DNA of 64,000 nucleotides. Origin: Roseovarius nubinhibens ISM. Its GTDB lineage: Bacteria > Pseudomonadota > Alphaproteobacteria > Rhodobacterales > Rhodobacteraceae. Position numbers and translations under genes: made by a program. The first letter of the stretch is position 1, and each line of letters starts with the position of its first letter. Positions 27,464-36,163 of this stretch are shown here, piece by piece. The stretch covers positions 132,966-196,965 of the forward strand of contig NZ_CH724156.1 of NCBI RefSeq assembly GCF_000152625.1, given 5' to 3'. The notes beneath the pieces are model-generated. The model was given only the letters and a program-made list of their open reading frames with translations, searched no databases and was not told where the DNA came from.

Positions 27464-27883
27464 ATGACGCCGCAAGCGATCGAAAGAGGGACCGAATGGC
27501 TGACCCAAGCCGGGTTGCGCCCCACGCGTCAGCGCGTCGCCTTGGCGACCCTGCTGATCGGCGACGGTCAACACCGCCATGTCACCGCAGAGAGCCTGTT
27601 CGCCGCCGTGCGCGACACCGGCGACAGCGTGTCGCTGGCCACGGTCTACAACACGCTGCGCGCCTTCTGCGAAGTCGGGCTTCTGAACGAGGTGACGGTC
27701 GATGGCTCCAAGAGCTATTTCGACACCAACACCCATGATCACCCGCATTTCTTCTGGGAAGACGAAAACCGTCTCTCCGATGCCCCCGCCGATCAGCTCG
27801 AAATCACCCGCCTGCCCGACGCCCCCGAAGGCGCCGAGATCGCCAAGGTCGATGTGGTGATCCGCCTGCGCAAACGCAGCTAA
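27464..27883 (+). CDS. irr: Iron response regulator Irr (Fur family)
   Basis: 139 residues. Winged-helix DNA-binding part: AGLRPTRQRVALATLLIGDGQHRHVTAESLFAAV and the recognition helix SVSLATVYNTLRAFCEVGLL. The dimerisation part has the Irr-typical SYFDTNTHDHPHFFWEDEN, a His-rich haem/metal region. There is no N-terminal GCP haem-regulatory motif, as in many non-Bradyrhizobium Irr proteins. Irr is the alphaproteobacterial haem-responsive regulator of iron genes. Divergent from fabA; the siderophore locus 30 kb away may be one of its targets, but that is inference. Confidence 0.93.
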   Translation: MTPQAIERGTEWLTQAGLRPTRQRVALATLLIGDGQHRHVTAESLFAAVRDTGDSVSLATVYNTLRAFCEVGLLNEVTVDGSKSYFDTNTHDHPHFFWEDENRLSDAPADQLEITRLPDAPEGAEIAKVDVVIRLRKRS

Positions 27884-27939
27884 GCTCGCCCCTATTCGCT
27901 CACCCTTATTCGCCCACCCTTATTTGCCGGAGCCCAGCC

Positions 27940-28929
27940 ATGCGCGCCGTGACCTATTCCCGCTTTGGCCCTGCCAGCGATGTCCTCTCCCTCGCCGAGA
28001 TCGACCGCCCCAGCCCCGCTGCGGGCGAGGTTCTGGTGCGTCTGGCCTTTTCCGGCGTGAACCCCTCGGATGCCAAGGCCCGCGCTGGCAGCCGTCCGGG
28101 CGTGACCAAGCCCGATCACCCGCTGATCGTGCCGCATTCCGACGGCGCCGGCGTGATCGAGGCGGTGGGCGACGGGGTTGATCCGTCCCGCGTCGGCCAA
28201 GAGGTCTGGCTCTGGAATGGCCAATGGCAGCGCGCCCTCGGCACCGGGGCCGATTACATCGCCCTGCCCGCCGCTCAGGCCGTGCCCCTGCCCAAAGGCA
28301 TCAGCCTTGAGACAGGCGCAACCCTCGGCATTCCGGGGCTCACCGCCGCCCATACGGTCTTTGCCAGCGGCACGGTCAGCGGCCAGACGCTGCTCATCAG
28401 CGGCGGCGCAGGCTCGGTCGGCCATAACGCGGTGCAATTGGCGAAATGGGGCGGCGCCAAAGTCATCGCCACCGCCAGCGCCTCGGCCCATGACCGGGTG
28501 CGCGCCGCCGGGGCGGATCATGTCTTTGACTACCGCGACCCCGATCTGGCCGCCAAGATCCTCGCCGCCAGTGATGGCGCGGGCATCGACCGCGCGGTCG
28601 AGGTGGAATTTGGCCAAAACGCCGCGCTTCTGGGCGAGGTCATGCGCCCCAATGGCACGATCTGCGCCTATGGCTCGGGCGGCGACATGACCCCCACGCT
28701 GCCCTTCGGCCCCTATCTGTTCAAGGCGCTGACCCTCGACATCGCGCTGGTCTATATCCTCCCCGAGGCCCAGCGAGAGGCGGCCATCGCCCATCTCCAC
28801 AAGGCCCTGACCGCAGGCGCGCTGCGCCCCGAGATCGACCGCATCCTGCCGCCCGATGCCGCCGCCGAGGCGCATGAGGCGGTGATGACCCCGGGCCGCG
28901 CTGGCGCTGTGCTTCTCGACATGCGTTAA
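27940..28929 (+). CDS. NADPH:quinone reductase-like (MDR superfamily) oxidoreductase
   Basis: 329 residues from ATG 27940. MDR fold without structural zinc Cys: N-terminal GroES-like domain (RAVTYSRFGPASDVLSLAEI, VRLAFSGVNPSDAKARAGS, VPHSDGAGVIEAVGDGV), then a Rossmann domain with LLISGGAGSVGHNAVQLAKWGGAKVIATASA (A-x-x-G-x-x-G nucleotide motif) and HVFDYRDPDLAAKI. This is the quinone oxidoreductase/zeta-crystallin type of NADPH enzyme; the substrate is unknown. About 56 bases after irr and about 118 bases before the dehalogenase. Confidence 0.88.
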   Translation: MRAVTYSRFGPASDVLSLAEIDRPSPAAGEVLVRLAFSGVNPSDAKARAGSRPGVTKPDHPLIVPHSDGAGVIEAVGDGVDPSRVGQEVWLWNGQWQRALGTGADYIALPAAQAVPLPKGISLETGATLGIPGLTAAHTVFASGTVSGQTLLISGGAGSVGHNAVQLAKWGGAKVIATASASAHDRVRAAGADHVFDYRDPDLAAKILAASDGAGIDRAVEVEFGQNAALLGEVMRPNGTICAYGSGGDMTPTLPFGPYLFKALTLDIALVYILPEAQREAAIAHLHKALTAGALRPEIDRILPPDAAAEAHEAVMTPGRAGAVLLDMR

Positions 28930-28994
28930 GGCGCGCCATTCCCTTCCCCCGCGCCTTTCCCTTCCCCCCGATCCGTGCCAGTCTCGCCCGCGAC

Positions 28995-29036
28995 AAGACC
29001 GCACAAAAGACCGCACGGAAGACCGCACAAAAGATC
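28995..29036 (+). repeat. 12-bp tandem repeat in the dehalogenase leader
   Basis: Three and a half copies of a 12-mer (AAGACCGCACAA, AAGACCGCACGG, AAGACCGCACAA, then AAGATCGAGGGG). The last partial copy merges into the ribosome-binding site of the dehalogenase gene. Copy number may vary by slippage. Confidence 0.8.
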
Positions 29037-29047
29037 GAGGGGACAGC

Positions 29048-29734
29048 ATGCCAATCACAACCTGCATTTTCGACGCCTATGGCACGCTCTTTGACGTGGC
29101 CGCCGCCGCCCGCATCGCGGCACAGGAACCGGGGCGCGAGGCCTTCGCCGCGCTGTGGCCGCAGATTGCCCGCGACTGGCGGCTGAAACAGCTGCAATAC
29201 ACCTGGCTGCGCGCGGTGACCGGCGATCACACCGATTTCTGGGCGGTGACCCAAGACGGGCTCGACTGGGCGCTTGAGGCCGCCAAGCTCGACGGCGACG
29301 CCGATCTGCGCGAACGCCTCCTGCAGCTCTATTGGGAGCTCGAGGCCTACCCCGAAGTGCCCGCCATGCTCGCCGCGCTGAAAGAGGCCGGGCTCAACAC
29401 CGCGATCCTGTCGAACGGCTCGCCCGACATGCTCAATGGCGCGGTGAAATCCGCAGGCATCGGCGATCTGCTCGACGATGTGCTCTCGGTCGAAAGCGTC
29501 GGCATCTTCAAACCGGCCCATGTGGTCTATGATCTGGTGGGCCAGCGCTTTGACTGCGCCGATGACGAGGTGCTCTTTGTCTCGTCCAACGGCTGGGACG
29601 CGGGCAGCGCCGCAGGCTATGGGTTCACCACCGTCTGGGTCAACCGCGCGGGCGAACCGGTCGACCGGCTCCCGGCCCGTCCCGGCACCATCCTGTCGGA
29701 CCTGACCCGCATCCCCGAACTGGCGGCGCGCTGA
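29048..29734 (+). CDS. Haloacid dehalogenase, type II (HAD superfamily)
   Basis: 228 residues. HAD motifs: TTCIFDAYGTLFDVAA (nucleophile Asp9), TAILSNGSPDML (motif II Ser), IFKPAHVVYDLV (motif III Lys) and LFVSSNGWDAGSAAGYGFTTVWVNR (motif IV, with the S-S-N-G-x-D pattern of L-2-haloacid dehalogenases). Predicted to hydrolyse L-2-haloacids to D-2-hydroxyacids in the cytoplasm; many genomic relatives have unverified substrates. Stop and next start share one base (TGATG), so it is coupled to the hydrolase gene. Confidence 0.9.
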   Translation: MPITTCIFDAYGTLFDVAAAARIAAQEPGREAFAALWPQIARDWRLKQLQYTWLRAVTGDHTDFWAVTQDGLDWALEAAKLDGDADLRERLLQLYWELEAYPEVPAMLAALKEAGLNTAILSNGSPDMLNGAVKSAGIGDLLDDVLSVESVGIFKPAHVVYDLVGQRFDCADDEVLFVSSNGWDAGSAAGYGFTTVWVNRAGEPVDRLPARPGTILSDLTRIPELAAR

Positions 29735-30567
29735 TGCCGCGTTTCGCCGCCCGCGATGGCCTGATGCTGCATTACGAGGATGAGGGGGACGGCCTGCCGC
29801 TCCTTTGCCTCGCGGGGCTCACCCGCAATTCCGGTGATTTCGAGTTTCTGCTGCCGCATCTGGCGGGCTGCCGGGTCATCCGCATGGATTACCGAGGCCG
29901 GGGCCAGTCGGACTATGCCGATGATTTCATGCGCTATTCCATCCCGCAAGAGGCCGAGGACGCCATCGCGCTTCTCGATCACCTCGGGATCGGCCGCGCC
30001 GCGATCCTCGGCACCTCGCGCGGCGGGCTCATCGCCATGACGCTGGCGCTCACAAATCACGACCGGCTGGCGGGCGTCATCCTCAATGACATCGGCCCCG
30101 AGATCGACGGGCTGGGGCTGGGCCGGATCATGGACTATCTCGGCCGCAGACCCCAGTTCGACACGCTCGACGCGGCGGCTCAGGCGCTCAAAGCCGCGAT
30201 GGAGCCCGGCTTTCCCGGCGTGCCGCTCTCGCGCTGGCGGCGTCAGGCTGACCTCATGTGGTATGAAGCCCCCAAGGGCGGGCTTGGCCTGCGCTATGAC
30301 GCGCGGCTCCGCGATGCGGTCATCGCCCAATCTGCGAGCGGCCCCAGCCCCGATCTCTGGCCTTTGTTCGAGGCCATCGGCCCGCTTCCCGTCACCGCCC
30401 TGCGCGGCGCCAATTCCGACCTGCTGAGCGCCGCCACGCTGGAGGAAATGGCCCGCCGCCTGCCCCACCTGCGCGCCGTCACCATCCCCGACCGCGCCCA
30501 TGTGCCCTTTCTCGACGAACCCGCTTCCCTGACCGCCATCCAAGAGTTTCTGGAGACCTTCCAATGA
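29734..30567 (+). CDS. Alpha/beta hydrolase
   Basis: 277 residues. Alpha/beta hydrolase fold with an intact triad: nucleophile elbow ILGTSRGGLIA (Ser95), an acidic residue probably in VTALRGANSDLLS, and His in IPDRAHVPFLDEP. The oxyanion region is LLCLAGLTRNSGDF. The substrate is unknown. Coupled to the dehalogenase upstream (one-base overlap) and to the threonine dehydratase downstream (four-base overlap), so these three form one transcription unit. Confidence 0.87.
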   Translation: MPRFAARDGLMLHYEDEGDGLPLLCLAGLTRNSGDFEFLLPHLAGCRVIRMDYRGRGQSDYADDFMRYSIPQEAEDAIALLDHLGIGRAAILGTSRGGLIAMTLALTNHDRLAGVILNDIGPEIDGLGLGRIMDYLGRRPQFDTLDAAAQALKAAMEPGFPGVPLSRWRRQADLMWYEAPKGGLGLRYDARLRDAVIAQSASGPSPDLWPLFEAIGPLPVTALRGANSDLLSAATLEEMARRLPHLRAVTIPDRAHVPFLDEPASLTAIQEFLETFQ

Positions 30568-31544
30568 CGTCCATCGACATGATCCGCGCCGCCGCCACAC
30601 GGATCAACGGCCACGCCCGCCGCACCCCGCTCCTGTCCTCGCCCTTCCTCGACGAGATCGCCGGCCGCCGCGTGCTGATCAAACCCGAATGCCTGCAACA
30701 GACCGGCAGCTTCAAATATCGCGGCGCCCGCTCGGCCATCTCGGCGCTCGACGACGCGACCCGCGCCAAGGGCGTCATCGCCTTCTCGAGCGGCAACCAC
30801 GCCCAGGGCATCGCGCTCGCCGCCCGCGAAATGGGCGCCCCCGCCGTGATCATCATGCCCGAGGACGCCCCGCGCCTCAAAATCGACAACACCCGGGCCT
30901 TTGGTGCCGAGGTGGTGCTCTATGACCGCGCCCGCGAAGACCGCGACTCCATCGGCGACCGACTGTCCCGCGACCGCGGGTTGACCCTGATCAAACCCTT
31001 TGACGAACCCCAGGTGATCGCCGGCCAAGGCACCACCGGGCTCGAGATCGCCGAAGACGCAAGCGCCCTTGGCATCACCGAGGCCGATGTGCTGGTCTGC
31101 TGCGGCGGTGGCGGGCTCACCTCCGGCATCGCGCTGGCGCTCGAGGCCGACGCCCCCGGCCTGCGCGCCCGCCCGGTGGAACCGCAAGGCTTTGACGACG
31201 TGACCCGCTCGCTCAGCGCCGGCGAGATCCAGCGCAACAACAGCATGGAGGGCGGGCTCTGCGACGCTATCCTGACGCCCCAGCCCGGCACTCTCACCTT
31301 CCCGATCATGCACCGTCTCTGCGGCCCCGGCCTGGTGGTGAGCGACGAGGACGCGCTGCGCGCCATGGCTCTCGCCTGGCAGCGGCTCAAACTTGTGGCC
31401 GAACCGGGCGGTGCCGTGGCCCTCGCCGCCGCCCTCTTCCAAGGCGCCGAGACCCGGGGCGACACAATCATCGCCGTCATCTCGGGCGGCAATGTCGACC
31501 GCCCCGTCTTTGACCGCGCCCTCGCCACCCTGGCCCAGGACTGA
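30564..31544 (+). CDS. Threonine/serine dehydratase (PLP-dependent)
   Basis: 326 residues. Fold-type II PLP enzyme: TGSFKYRGARSAI carries the Schiff-base Lys51, FSSGNHAQGIALAAREMG is the substrate loop, and VCCGGGGLTSGIALAL is the phosphate-binding glycine loop. There is no C-terminal ACT domain, so it is a short catabolic-type threonine deaminase or serine racemase-like enzyme rather than an isoleucine-regulated IlvA. Predicted reaction: L-threonine or L-serine to 2-oxoacid and ammonia. Overlaps the upstream hydrolase by four bases. Confidence 0.9.
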   Translation: MTSIDMIRAAATRINGHARRTPLLSSPFLDEIAGRRVLIKPECLQQTGSFKYRGARSAISALDDATRAKGVIAFSSGNHAQGIALAAREMGAPAVIIMPEDAPRLKIDNTRAFGAEVVLYDRAREDRDSIGDRLSRDRGLTLIKPFDEPQVIAGQGTTGLEIAEDASALGITEADVLVCCGGGGLTSGIALALEADAPGLRARPVEPQGFDDVTRSLSAGEIQRNNSMEGGLCDAILTPQPGTLTFPIMHRLCGPGLVVSDEDALRAMALAWQRLKLVAEPGGAVALAAALFQGAETRGDTIIAVISGGNVDRPVFDRALATLAQD

Positions 31545-31558
31545 CCCCGGAGACCGCC

Positions 31559-32764
31559 ATGACCCGCTTTACGATTGCCTCCTTCAACGTCAAGAACCTC
31601 ATCGGACCGGACAAGGAATATTACGAGTTTCAGAGCTACACCCCCGAGGAATACGCCTGGAAAGAGGATTGGATGGCCGATCAGCTGGTCACCATGGATG
31701 CCGATATCGTGGGCTTTCAGGAAATCTTCGAAGAAGAGGCCCTGCGCGCCGTCCTGCGCGAGGCCGACGCCCGCGCCGAGATGCTCAACGAGGCGGTCAT
31801 CCCCGACCGGACCAAGAGCTATCGGCGCAAGGTGATCTTTCGCAAGCTGCGGGTCGATCCCTATACCGGGGCCGAGCTGGCCTTTGCCGCCAACAGCGCC
31901 GATGACGGCGTCGCGGGCAAACGCCGCCCCGGCCTCGCCATCCTGTCGCGCTTTGGCTTTGCCGGCACGCCCGAGGTGATCCAGGATCTCGCCACCCCGA
32001 TCGAGATCCCCTTTCAGGCGCTGCGCGGGCTCGAGGGCGACACCGACGCCGGGTTCTACCGCATCCGCCGGCTGAGCCGCCCGATCCTCAAGGCCCGCAT
32101 CCCGGTGGGCGACCGCACCATCACCGTCTTCAACTGCCACCTCAAATCGAAACTGGGCGAATATCTCACCCCCGAAGGCGCGGATTACGCCCCCGAAGAG
32201 GACCTCACGAATTACGACCCCGTCGGGCGCGCCTTGGGCAGCCTCCGCGCCGCCCTGCGCCGCATGGCCGAGGCCTGGGTGCTGCGGGCCGAAATCGTGC
32301 GCGAGATCGAGGCCGGTCATCCGGTCATGGTGCTCGGCGATTTCAACGATGGCGAAAACGCCGTCTCCACCGAAATCATCACCGGCGAGGCGCCGTTTCG
32401 CAACTATGCCTGGATGCTGCGCCACGACGCCAAGGACCGCAACGACCGCTACAGCGAGGAAGAGCACCGCCAGATTTCCGAGGATGTGCAGCGCCTGCGC
32501 CTGCGCTCGGCGGAAAAGCTCTTCGTGCGCAAATCCCTGCGCGACATGGTCTATACCACGGCCTTTGGCGGGGTCTATGAGAGCATCGATCAGATCTTCC
32601 TGTCGCGCCATTTCGACCCGGATCACGAGGGCCGCATCGGCGAAATGACCTATTACAGCGTCTTCAACGACCACATCACCGATGGCAGCCACCCCGAGGC
32701 CCCGTATAATAAACTCGCCTCCGACCATGGGCAGATCATGGCCCATATCACCCTGCGCAAATGA
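31559..32764 (+). CDS. Endonuclease/exonuclease/phosphatase (EEP) family protein
   Basis: 401 residues. EEP-fold motifs: FTIASFNVKNLIGPD (N-terminal Asn), DADIVGFQEIFEEEAL (metal Glu), TVFNCHLKSKLGEY (His in the core), MVLGDFNDGENAVS (the G-D-F-N-D motif) and a C-terminal KLASDHGQIMAHI (catalytic His after Asp). No signal peptide. Members range from nucleases to phosphodiesterases and sphingomyelinase-like enzymes, so the substrate stays open. It overlaps the next gene by four bases. Confidence 0.88.
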   Translation: MTRFTIASFNVKNLIGPDKEYYEFQSYTPEEYAWKEDWMADQLVTMDADIVGFQEIFEEEALRAVLREADARAEMLNEAVIPDRTKSYRRKVIFRKLRVDPYTGAELAFAANSADDGVAGKRRPGLAILSRFGFAGTPEVIQDLATPIEIPFQALRGLEGDTDAGFYRIRRLSRPILKARIPVGDRTITVFNCHLKSKLGEYLTPEGADYAPEEDLTNYDPVGRALGSLRAALRRMAEAWVLRAEIVREIEAGHPVMVLGDFNDGENAVSTEIITGEAPFRNYAWMLRHDAKDRNDRYSEEEHRQISEDVQRLRLRSAEKLFVRKSLRDMVYTTAFGGVYESIDQIFLSRHFDPDHEGRIGEMTYYSVFNDHITDGSHPEAPYNKLASDHGQIMAHITLRK

Positions 32765-33561
32765 CCGGCGCGCAAGACATCGCATTGGCCCATGACCTGA
32801 TGGGACCCGAGGGCGCGCCCGCCGTGGTGCTTTTGGGCACGCTCGGCACCGATGCCGCGCTCTGGCAGCCGCTCTTGCCGCATCTGCCCGGCACCCTGCG
32901 CTATCTGAGCGTCGATCTGCGCGGCCATGGCGCCTCGCCCTGCCCGCCCGGCCCCTACCGGATGGGGGCGCTGGTGGGCGATGTGGAACGGCTGCTCGAC
33001 GGCTTGGGCCTGCGCGACACGCTTCTTGTCGGCTGTGGCCTCGGCGGCATGATCGCCCAAGGGCTCGCGGTCAAACGGCTCGATCTGGTGCGCGGGCTGG
33101 TGCTGATCAATTCCGCCGCGCGGCTTGGCCAGGCCGCCCCGTGGCAGGACCGCGCCACCCGCATCCGCGCCTCTGGCATGGGTGCCTTTGCCGAGGAGAT
33201 GCTGCCGCTCTGGCAGGCCCGCAACCCCGAAGCTCAGGCGGCTGATCCCGCCGCCCTGCTCGCCCGGCAATCGCCCGAGGGCGTCGCCGCCACTTGCGAG
33301 GCCATCGCCGGCACGGATTTCTACACCCCCACCAGCGGGCTGCGCCTCGCCTGTCTCGGACTGGCCGGGATCGACGACCGGTTCTGCCCGCCGGACCTCA
33401 CCCGGGAAACCGTGGGGCTCATCCCCGGCGCGAAATTCGAGATCCTCCGCCGCGCCGGTCACCTGCCGATGCTCGACGCGCCCGAGACCCTCGGCGCGCG
33501 GCTGGCTGCCTTTTTTGACGGCATCGGCCACCCTGCCCCCACGTCCCAGCACAGACATTGA
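32761..33561 (+). CDS. Alpha/beta hydrolase, 3-oxoadipate enol-lactonase-like, nucleophile Ser missing
   Basis: 266 residues, PcaD-like along its length: VVLLGTLGTDAALWQPLLPHL, YLSVDLRGHGASP, and a C-terminal GIDDRFCPPDLT (Asp) and RAGHLPMLDAPETL (His). However, the nucleophile elbow reads LLVGCGLGGMIAQ: the Gly-x-Ser-x-Gly position holds Gly93, with Cys92 one residue too early. The protein is therefore probably not a normal serine hydrolase, or it acts by another mechanism, as some alpha/beta-fold lyases and dioxygenases do. No other beta-ketoadipate genes are nearby. Coupled to the EEP gene. Confidence 0.8.
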   Translation: MTGAQDIALAHDLMGPEGAPAVVLLGTLGTDAALWQPLLPHLPGTLRYLSVDLRGHGASPCPPGPYRMGALVGDVERLLDGLGLRDTLLVGCGLGGMIAQGLAVKRLDLVRGLVLINSAARLGQAAPWQDRATRIRASGMGAFAEEMLPLWQARNPEAQAADPAALLARQSPEGVAATCEAIAGTDFYTPTSGLRLACLGLAGIDDRFCPPDLTRETVGLIPGAKFEILRRAGHLPMLDAPETLGARLAAFFDGIGHPAPTSQHRH

Positions 33562-33621
33562 AATTCACCCTTGAATGCCCCCCGCGAATAAGCGCAGGCT
33601 GACCCAAAACAGGGGGGTGCC

Positions 33622-34707
33622 ATGCCCGAGATCCAAGCCGCCGTCTGCCACGCCTTTGGCGAAGAGCTTCGTATCGAAACCGTGCATCTGCGCGGCCCGG
33701 CCGCGGGCGAGGTCATGGTCGATCTCGACGCCGTCGCCATCTGCCATTCCGACATTTCCTATGCCGACGGCATCTGGGGCGGCTCGCTGCCAGCGGTCTA
33801 TGGCCATGAGGCGGCAGGCCGCATTACGGCGGTGGGCGATCATGTCACCGGGCTGGCCCCCGGCGATCCGGTGGTGGTCACGCTGATCCGCGCCTGCGGC
33901 CAATGCGGCACCTGCGCCACCGGCACGCCCACCCAATGCGAAACCCCCTATGATGGCGACGCGGGCCCGCTGAGCATGCCCGATGGCAGCAAGCTGCATC
34001 AGGCCATGGCCTGCGGGGCCTTTGCCGAAAAGGTCACCGTGCATCACAGCCAAGTGGTGAAACTGCCCGAAAGCGTGCCGATGGACAGCGCCGCGCTCAT
34101 CGCCTGTGGCGTCATCACCGGCATCGGCGCGGTGGTCAACGCGGCCCATCTGCGCCCCGGTCAGGACGCGGTGGTGATCGGCGCGGGCGGTGTCGGGCTC
34201 AACGCGATCCAGGGCGCCCGCATCGCAGGGGCCCGCCGCGTCGTGGCGGTCGATCTCAACGCCGACAAGCTCGAGGTTGCCCGCGAGTTTGGCGCGACCG
34301 ACACCGTGCTCGCCAGCGACCCGAAACCCTGGCGCGCCGCCAAAACGGCGCTGGGCCGGGGCGCGGACGCGGTGCTCGTAACCGTGGGGGCGATCCCCGC
34401 CTATGATAGCGCGCCGCGCTATCTCGCGCCGGGCGGCAAGATCGTGATGGTCGGCATGCCCGCCTCGGGCGCCGTGTCGAGCTATGAGCCGGTGAATTTC
34501 GCCGCCGTCGGCCAGTCGATGATCGGCTCCAAGATGGGCGATGTGGTGATCCGCCGCGACATCCCGTGGATGATCGACCTCTATGGTCAGGGGCGGCTCA
34601 AGCTCGACGAGTTGATTTCGCGCCGCTGGCGGCTCGACGAGATCAACGAGGCCATCGCCGACACCCGCTCGGGCAGTGCCAAACGCAATGTCATCATGCT
34701 GAAATAG
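33622..34707 (+). CDS. Zinc-dependent alcohol dehydrogenase (class III-like MDR)
   Basis: 361 residues, with an AGGGGGG-type ribosome-binding site before ATG 33622. Zinc ligands: AICHSDISYADG (catalytic Cys) and VYGHEAAGRI (His-Glu). The structural zinc four-Cys block is CGQCGTCATGTPTQC. Cofactor part: DAVVIGAGGVGLNAIQGARIAGARRVVAVDLN (NAD(H) Rossmann motif with Asp). Overall like the glutathione-dependent formaldehyde/S-nitrosoglutathione group, but shorter and without clear substrate signs. One copy of the 44-bp repeat starts directly after its stop codon. Confidence 0.9.
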   Translation: MPEIQAAVCHAFGEELRIETVHLRGPAAGEVMVDLDAVAICHSDISYADGIWGGSLPAVYGHEAAGRITAVGDHVTGLAPGDPVVVTLIRACGQCGTCATGTPTQCETPYDGDAGPLSMPDGSKLHQAMACGAFAEKVTVHHSQVVKLPESVPMDSAALIACGVITGIGAVVNAAHLRPGQDAVVIGAGGVGLNAIQGARIAGARRVVAVDLNADKLEVAREFGATDTVLASDPKPWRAAKTALGRGADAVLVTVGAIPAYDSAPRYLAPGGKIVMVGMPASGAVSSYEPVNFAAVGQSMIGSKMGDVVIRRDIPWMIDLYGQGRLKLDELISRRWRLDEINEAIADTRSGSAKRNVIMLK

Positions 34708-34750
34708 CCACAGTCGCTTTGCCGTCGCGATACCGACGCAATACCGACCC
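34708..34750 (+). repeat. 44-bp 11-mer repeat family, copy B
   Basis: Starts directly after the alcohol dehydrogenase stop and ends just before a possible start of the mandelate racemase-like gene. It contains CACAGTCGC and two TACCGAC units about 11 bases apart. Inverted partner at 36005-36049. Confidence 0.75.
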
Positions 34751-34774
34751 ATGAATCACAGGAAAACCGACGTC

Positions 34775-36004
34775 ATGAAGCTCCAGGACCTCGACATCAT
34801 CATCACCGCCCCGCCCGCGCCGGGCTGGGGCGGGCGCTACTGGATACTGGTCAAGCTGACCACCGCCTGTGGCATCACCGGCTGGGGCGAATGCTATGCC
34901 GCCTCTGTTGGGCCAGAGGCGATGCGCGCGGTGATTACCGATGTATTTCAAAGGCATATGGAGGGTGAGAACCCCGAGAATATCGAGCTGATGTTCCGCC
35001 GCGCCTATAGCGCGGGCTTCACCCAACGACCCGACCTGACGGTGATCGGCGCCTTCTCCGGCCTCGAGATCGCCTGCTGGGACATCCTCGGCAAAGCCCG
35101 CAACCGCCCCGTCTGGGCCCTGCTCGGCGGCCGCATGAACGACCGCGTCCGCGCCTACACCTATCTCTACCCCCAACCCCAGCACGACATCGCCAGCTTC
35201 TGGACCTCGCCCGAGATGGCCGCCGAGAGCGCCAAGGCTATGATAGATAAGGGATATACGGCGGTGAAGTTCGACCCCGCGGGCCCCTATACGCTGCGCG
35301 GCGGGCATATGCCGGGGATGCGCGACATCAGCCTGTCGGTCGCCTTCTGCAAGGCCATCCGCGAGGCGGTGGGCGACCGCGCCGACCTGCTCTTTGGCAC
35401 CCATGGGCAGTTCACCACCGCCGGTGCAATCCGGCTCGGCCAGGCCATCGCGCCCTACCAGCCCTTGTGGTATGAAGAGCCCATTCCGCCAGATAATGTG
35501 GCTCAAATGGCCGAAGTGGCGCGGGCGGTGGGGGTGCCGGTGGCGACGGGCGAGCGGCTCTGCACCAAGGCGGAATTTGCCCCCGTGCTGCGCGCCGGGG
35601 CGGCCGCGATCCTGCAGCCGGCGCTGGGCCGCGCCGGGGGCATCTGGGAGGTCAAGAAAATCGCCGCCATGGCCGAGGTCTATAACGCCCAGATGGCACC
35701 GCATCTCTATGCCGGGCCGATCGAATGGGCGGCCAATATCCACCTCGCAACATCGATCCCTAACCTCTTGATTGCAGAGACAATTGAGACGGATTTCCAC
35801 CGCGATCTGATCAAGGGAAGCCTGCAGATGGACGGCGGCTACATCCTGCCGCCCGAAGCGCCGGGACTGGGCATCGAGGTCGATGAAGAGCTCGCCCGGG
35901 CGCATCCCTACAAGGGCTCTGGGCTGCATCTGGAGATGCAAGAAGCGCCCTGCGACTACGAGCGCGGCAATGCCTTCCAAGGCGGCGCTGCCACCGAAAA
36001 ATGA
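34775..36004 (+). CDS. Mandelate racemase/muconate lactonizing enzyme family protein
   Basis: 409 residues from ATG 34775 (MKLQDLDIIITAPPAPG), where family homology begins and AGGA lies upstream; an in-frame ATG at 34751 would add eight residues. Enolase-superfamily motifs: GYTAVKFDPAG (Lys-x-Asp end of barrel strand 2), LLFGTHGQFT, LWYEEPIPPDN and ATGERLCTK (metal Glu residues), ILQPALGRAGG and QMAPHLYAGPIEW (His). Most like sugar-acid dehydratases of the family; the substrate is unknown. The gene has several stretches of lower GC and uses codons rare in its neighbours. It is flanked by inverted copies of the 44-bp repeat, which suggests acquisition as a unit. Confidence 0.85.
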   Translation: MKLQDLDIIITAPPAPGWGGRYWILVKLTTACGITGWGECYAASVGPEAMRAVITDVFQRHMEGENPENIELMFRRAYSAGFTQRPDLTVIGAFSGLEIACWDILGKARNRPVWALLGGRMNDRVRAYTYLYPQPQHDIASFWTSPEMAAESAKAMIDKGYTAVKFDPAGPYTLRGGHMPGMRDISLSVAFCKAIREAVGDRADLLFGTHGQFTTAGAIRLGQAIAPYQPLWYEEPIPPDNVAQMAEVARAVGVPVATGERLCTKAEFAPVLRAGAAAILQPALGRAGGIWEVKKIAAMAEVYNAQMAPHLYAGPIEWAANIHLATSIPNLLIAETIETDFHRDLIKGSLQMDGGYILPPEAPGLGIEVDEELARAHPYKGSGLHLEMQEAPCDYERGNAFQGGAATEK

Positions 36005-36049
36005 CCTGTCGGTGACACGTCGGTATTGCGTCGGCAACGCGACTGTGGC
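36005..36049 (-). repeat. 44-bp 11-mer repeat family, copy B-prime (inverted)
   Basis: On the minus strand it starts GCCACAGTCGCG and contains GCAATACCGACG, closely matching the copy at 34708-34750 but inverted. It begins at the stop codon of the mandelate racemase-like gene. Confidence 0.75.
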
Positions 36050-36101
36050 CCGGATCGCCCCTCTGACCAAGGCGGGCGATCCCTGACAGCTGTCGGATTC
36101 T

Positions 36102-36123
36102 GGGTATTTGAAACCAGAAAGAG
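36102..36123 (+). repeat. 23-bp dispersed repeat, copy 3
   Basis: Begins GGGTATTTGAAACCAGAAAG and differs from the trmB-flanking copies (13611-13633, 14461-14483) at one position. It lies 53 bases from a copy of the other repeat family. Confidence 0.75.
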
Positions 36124-36163
36124 CCAGGCGCGGCGCGGTCCGCTCAGGGGGTGCGCCAAGCCG

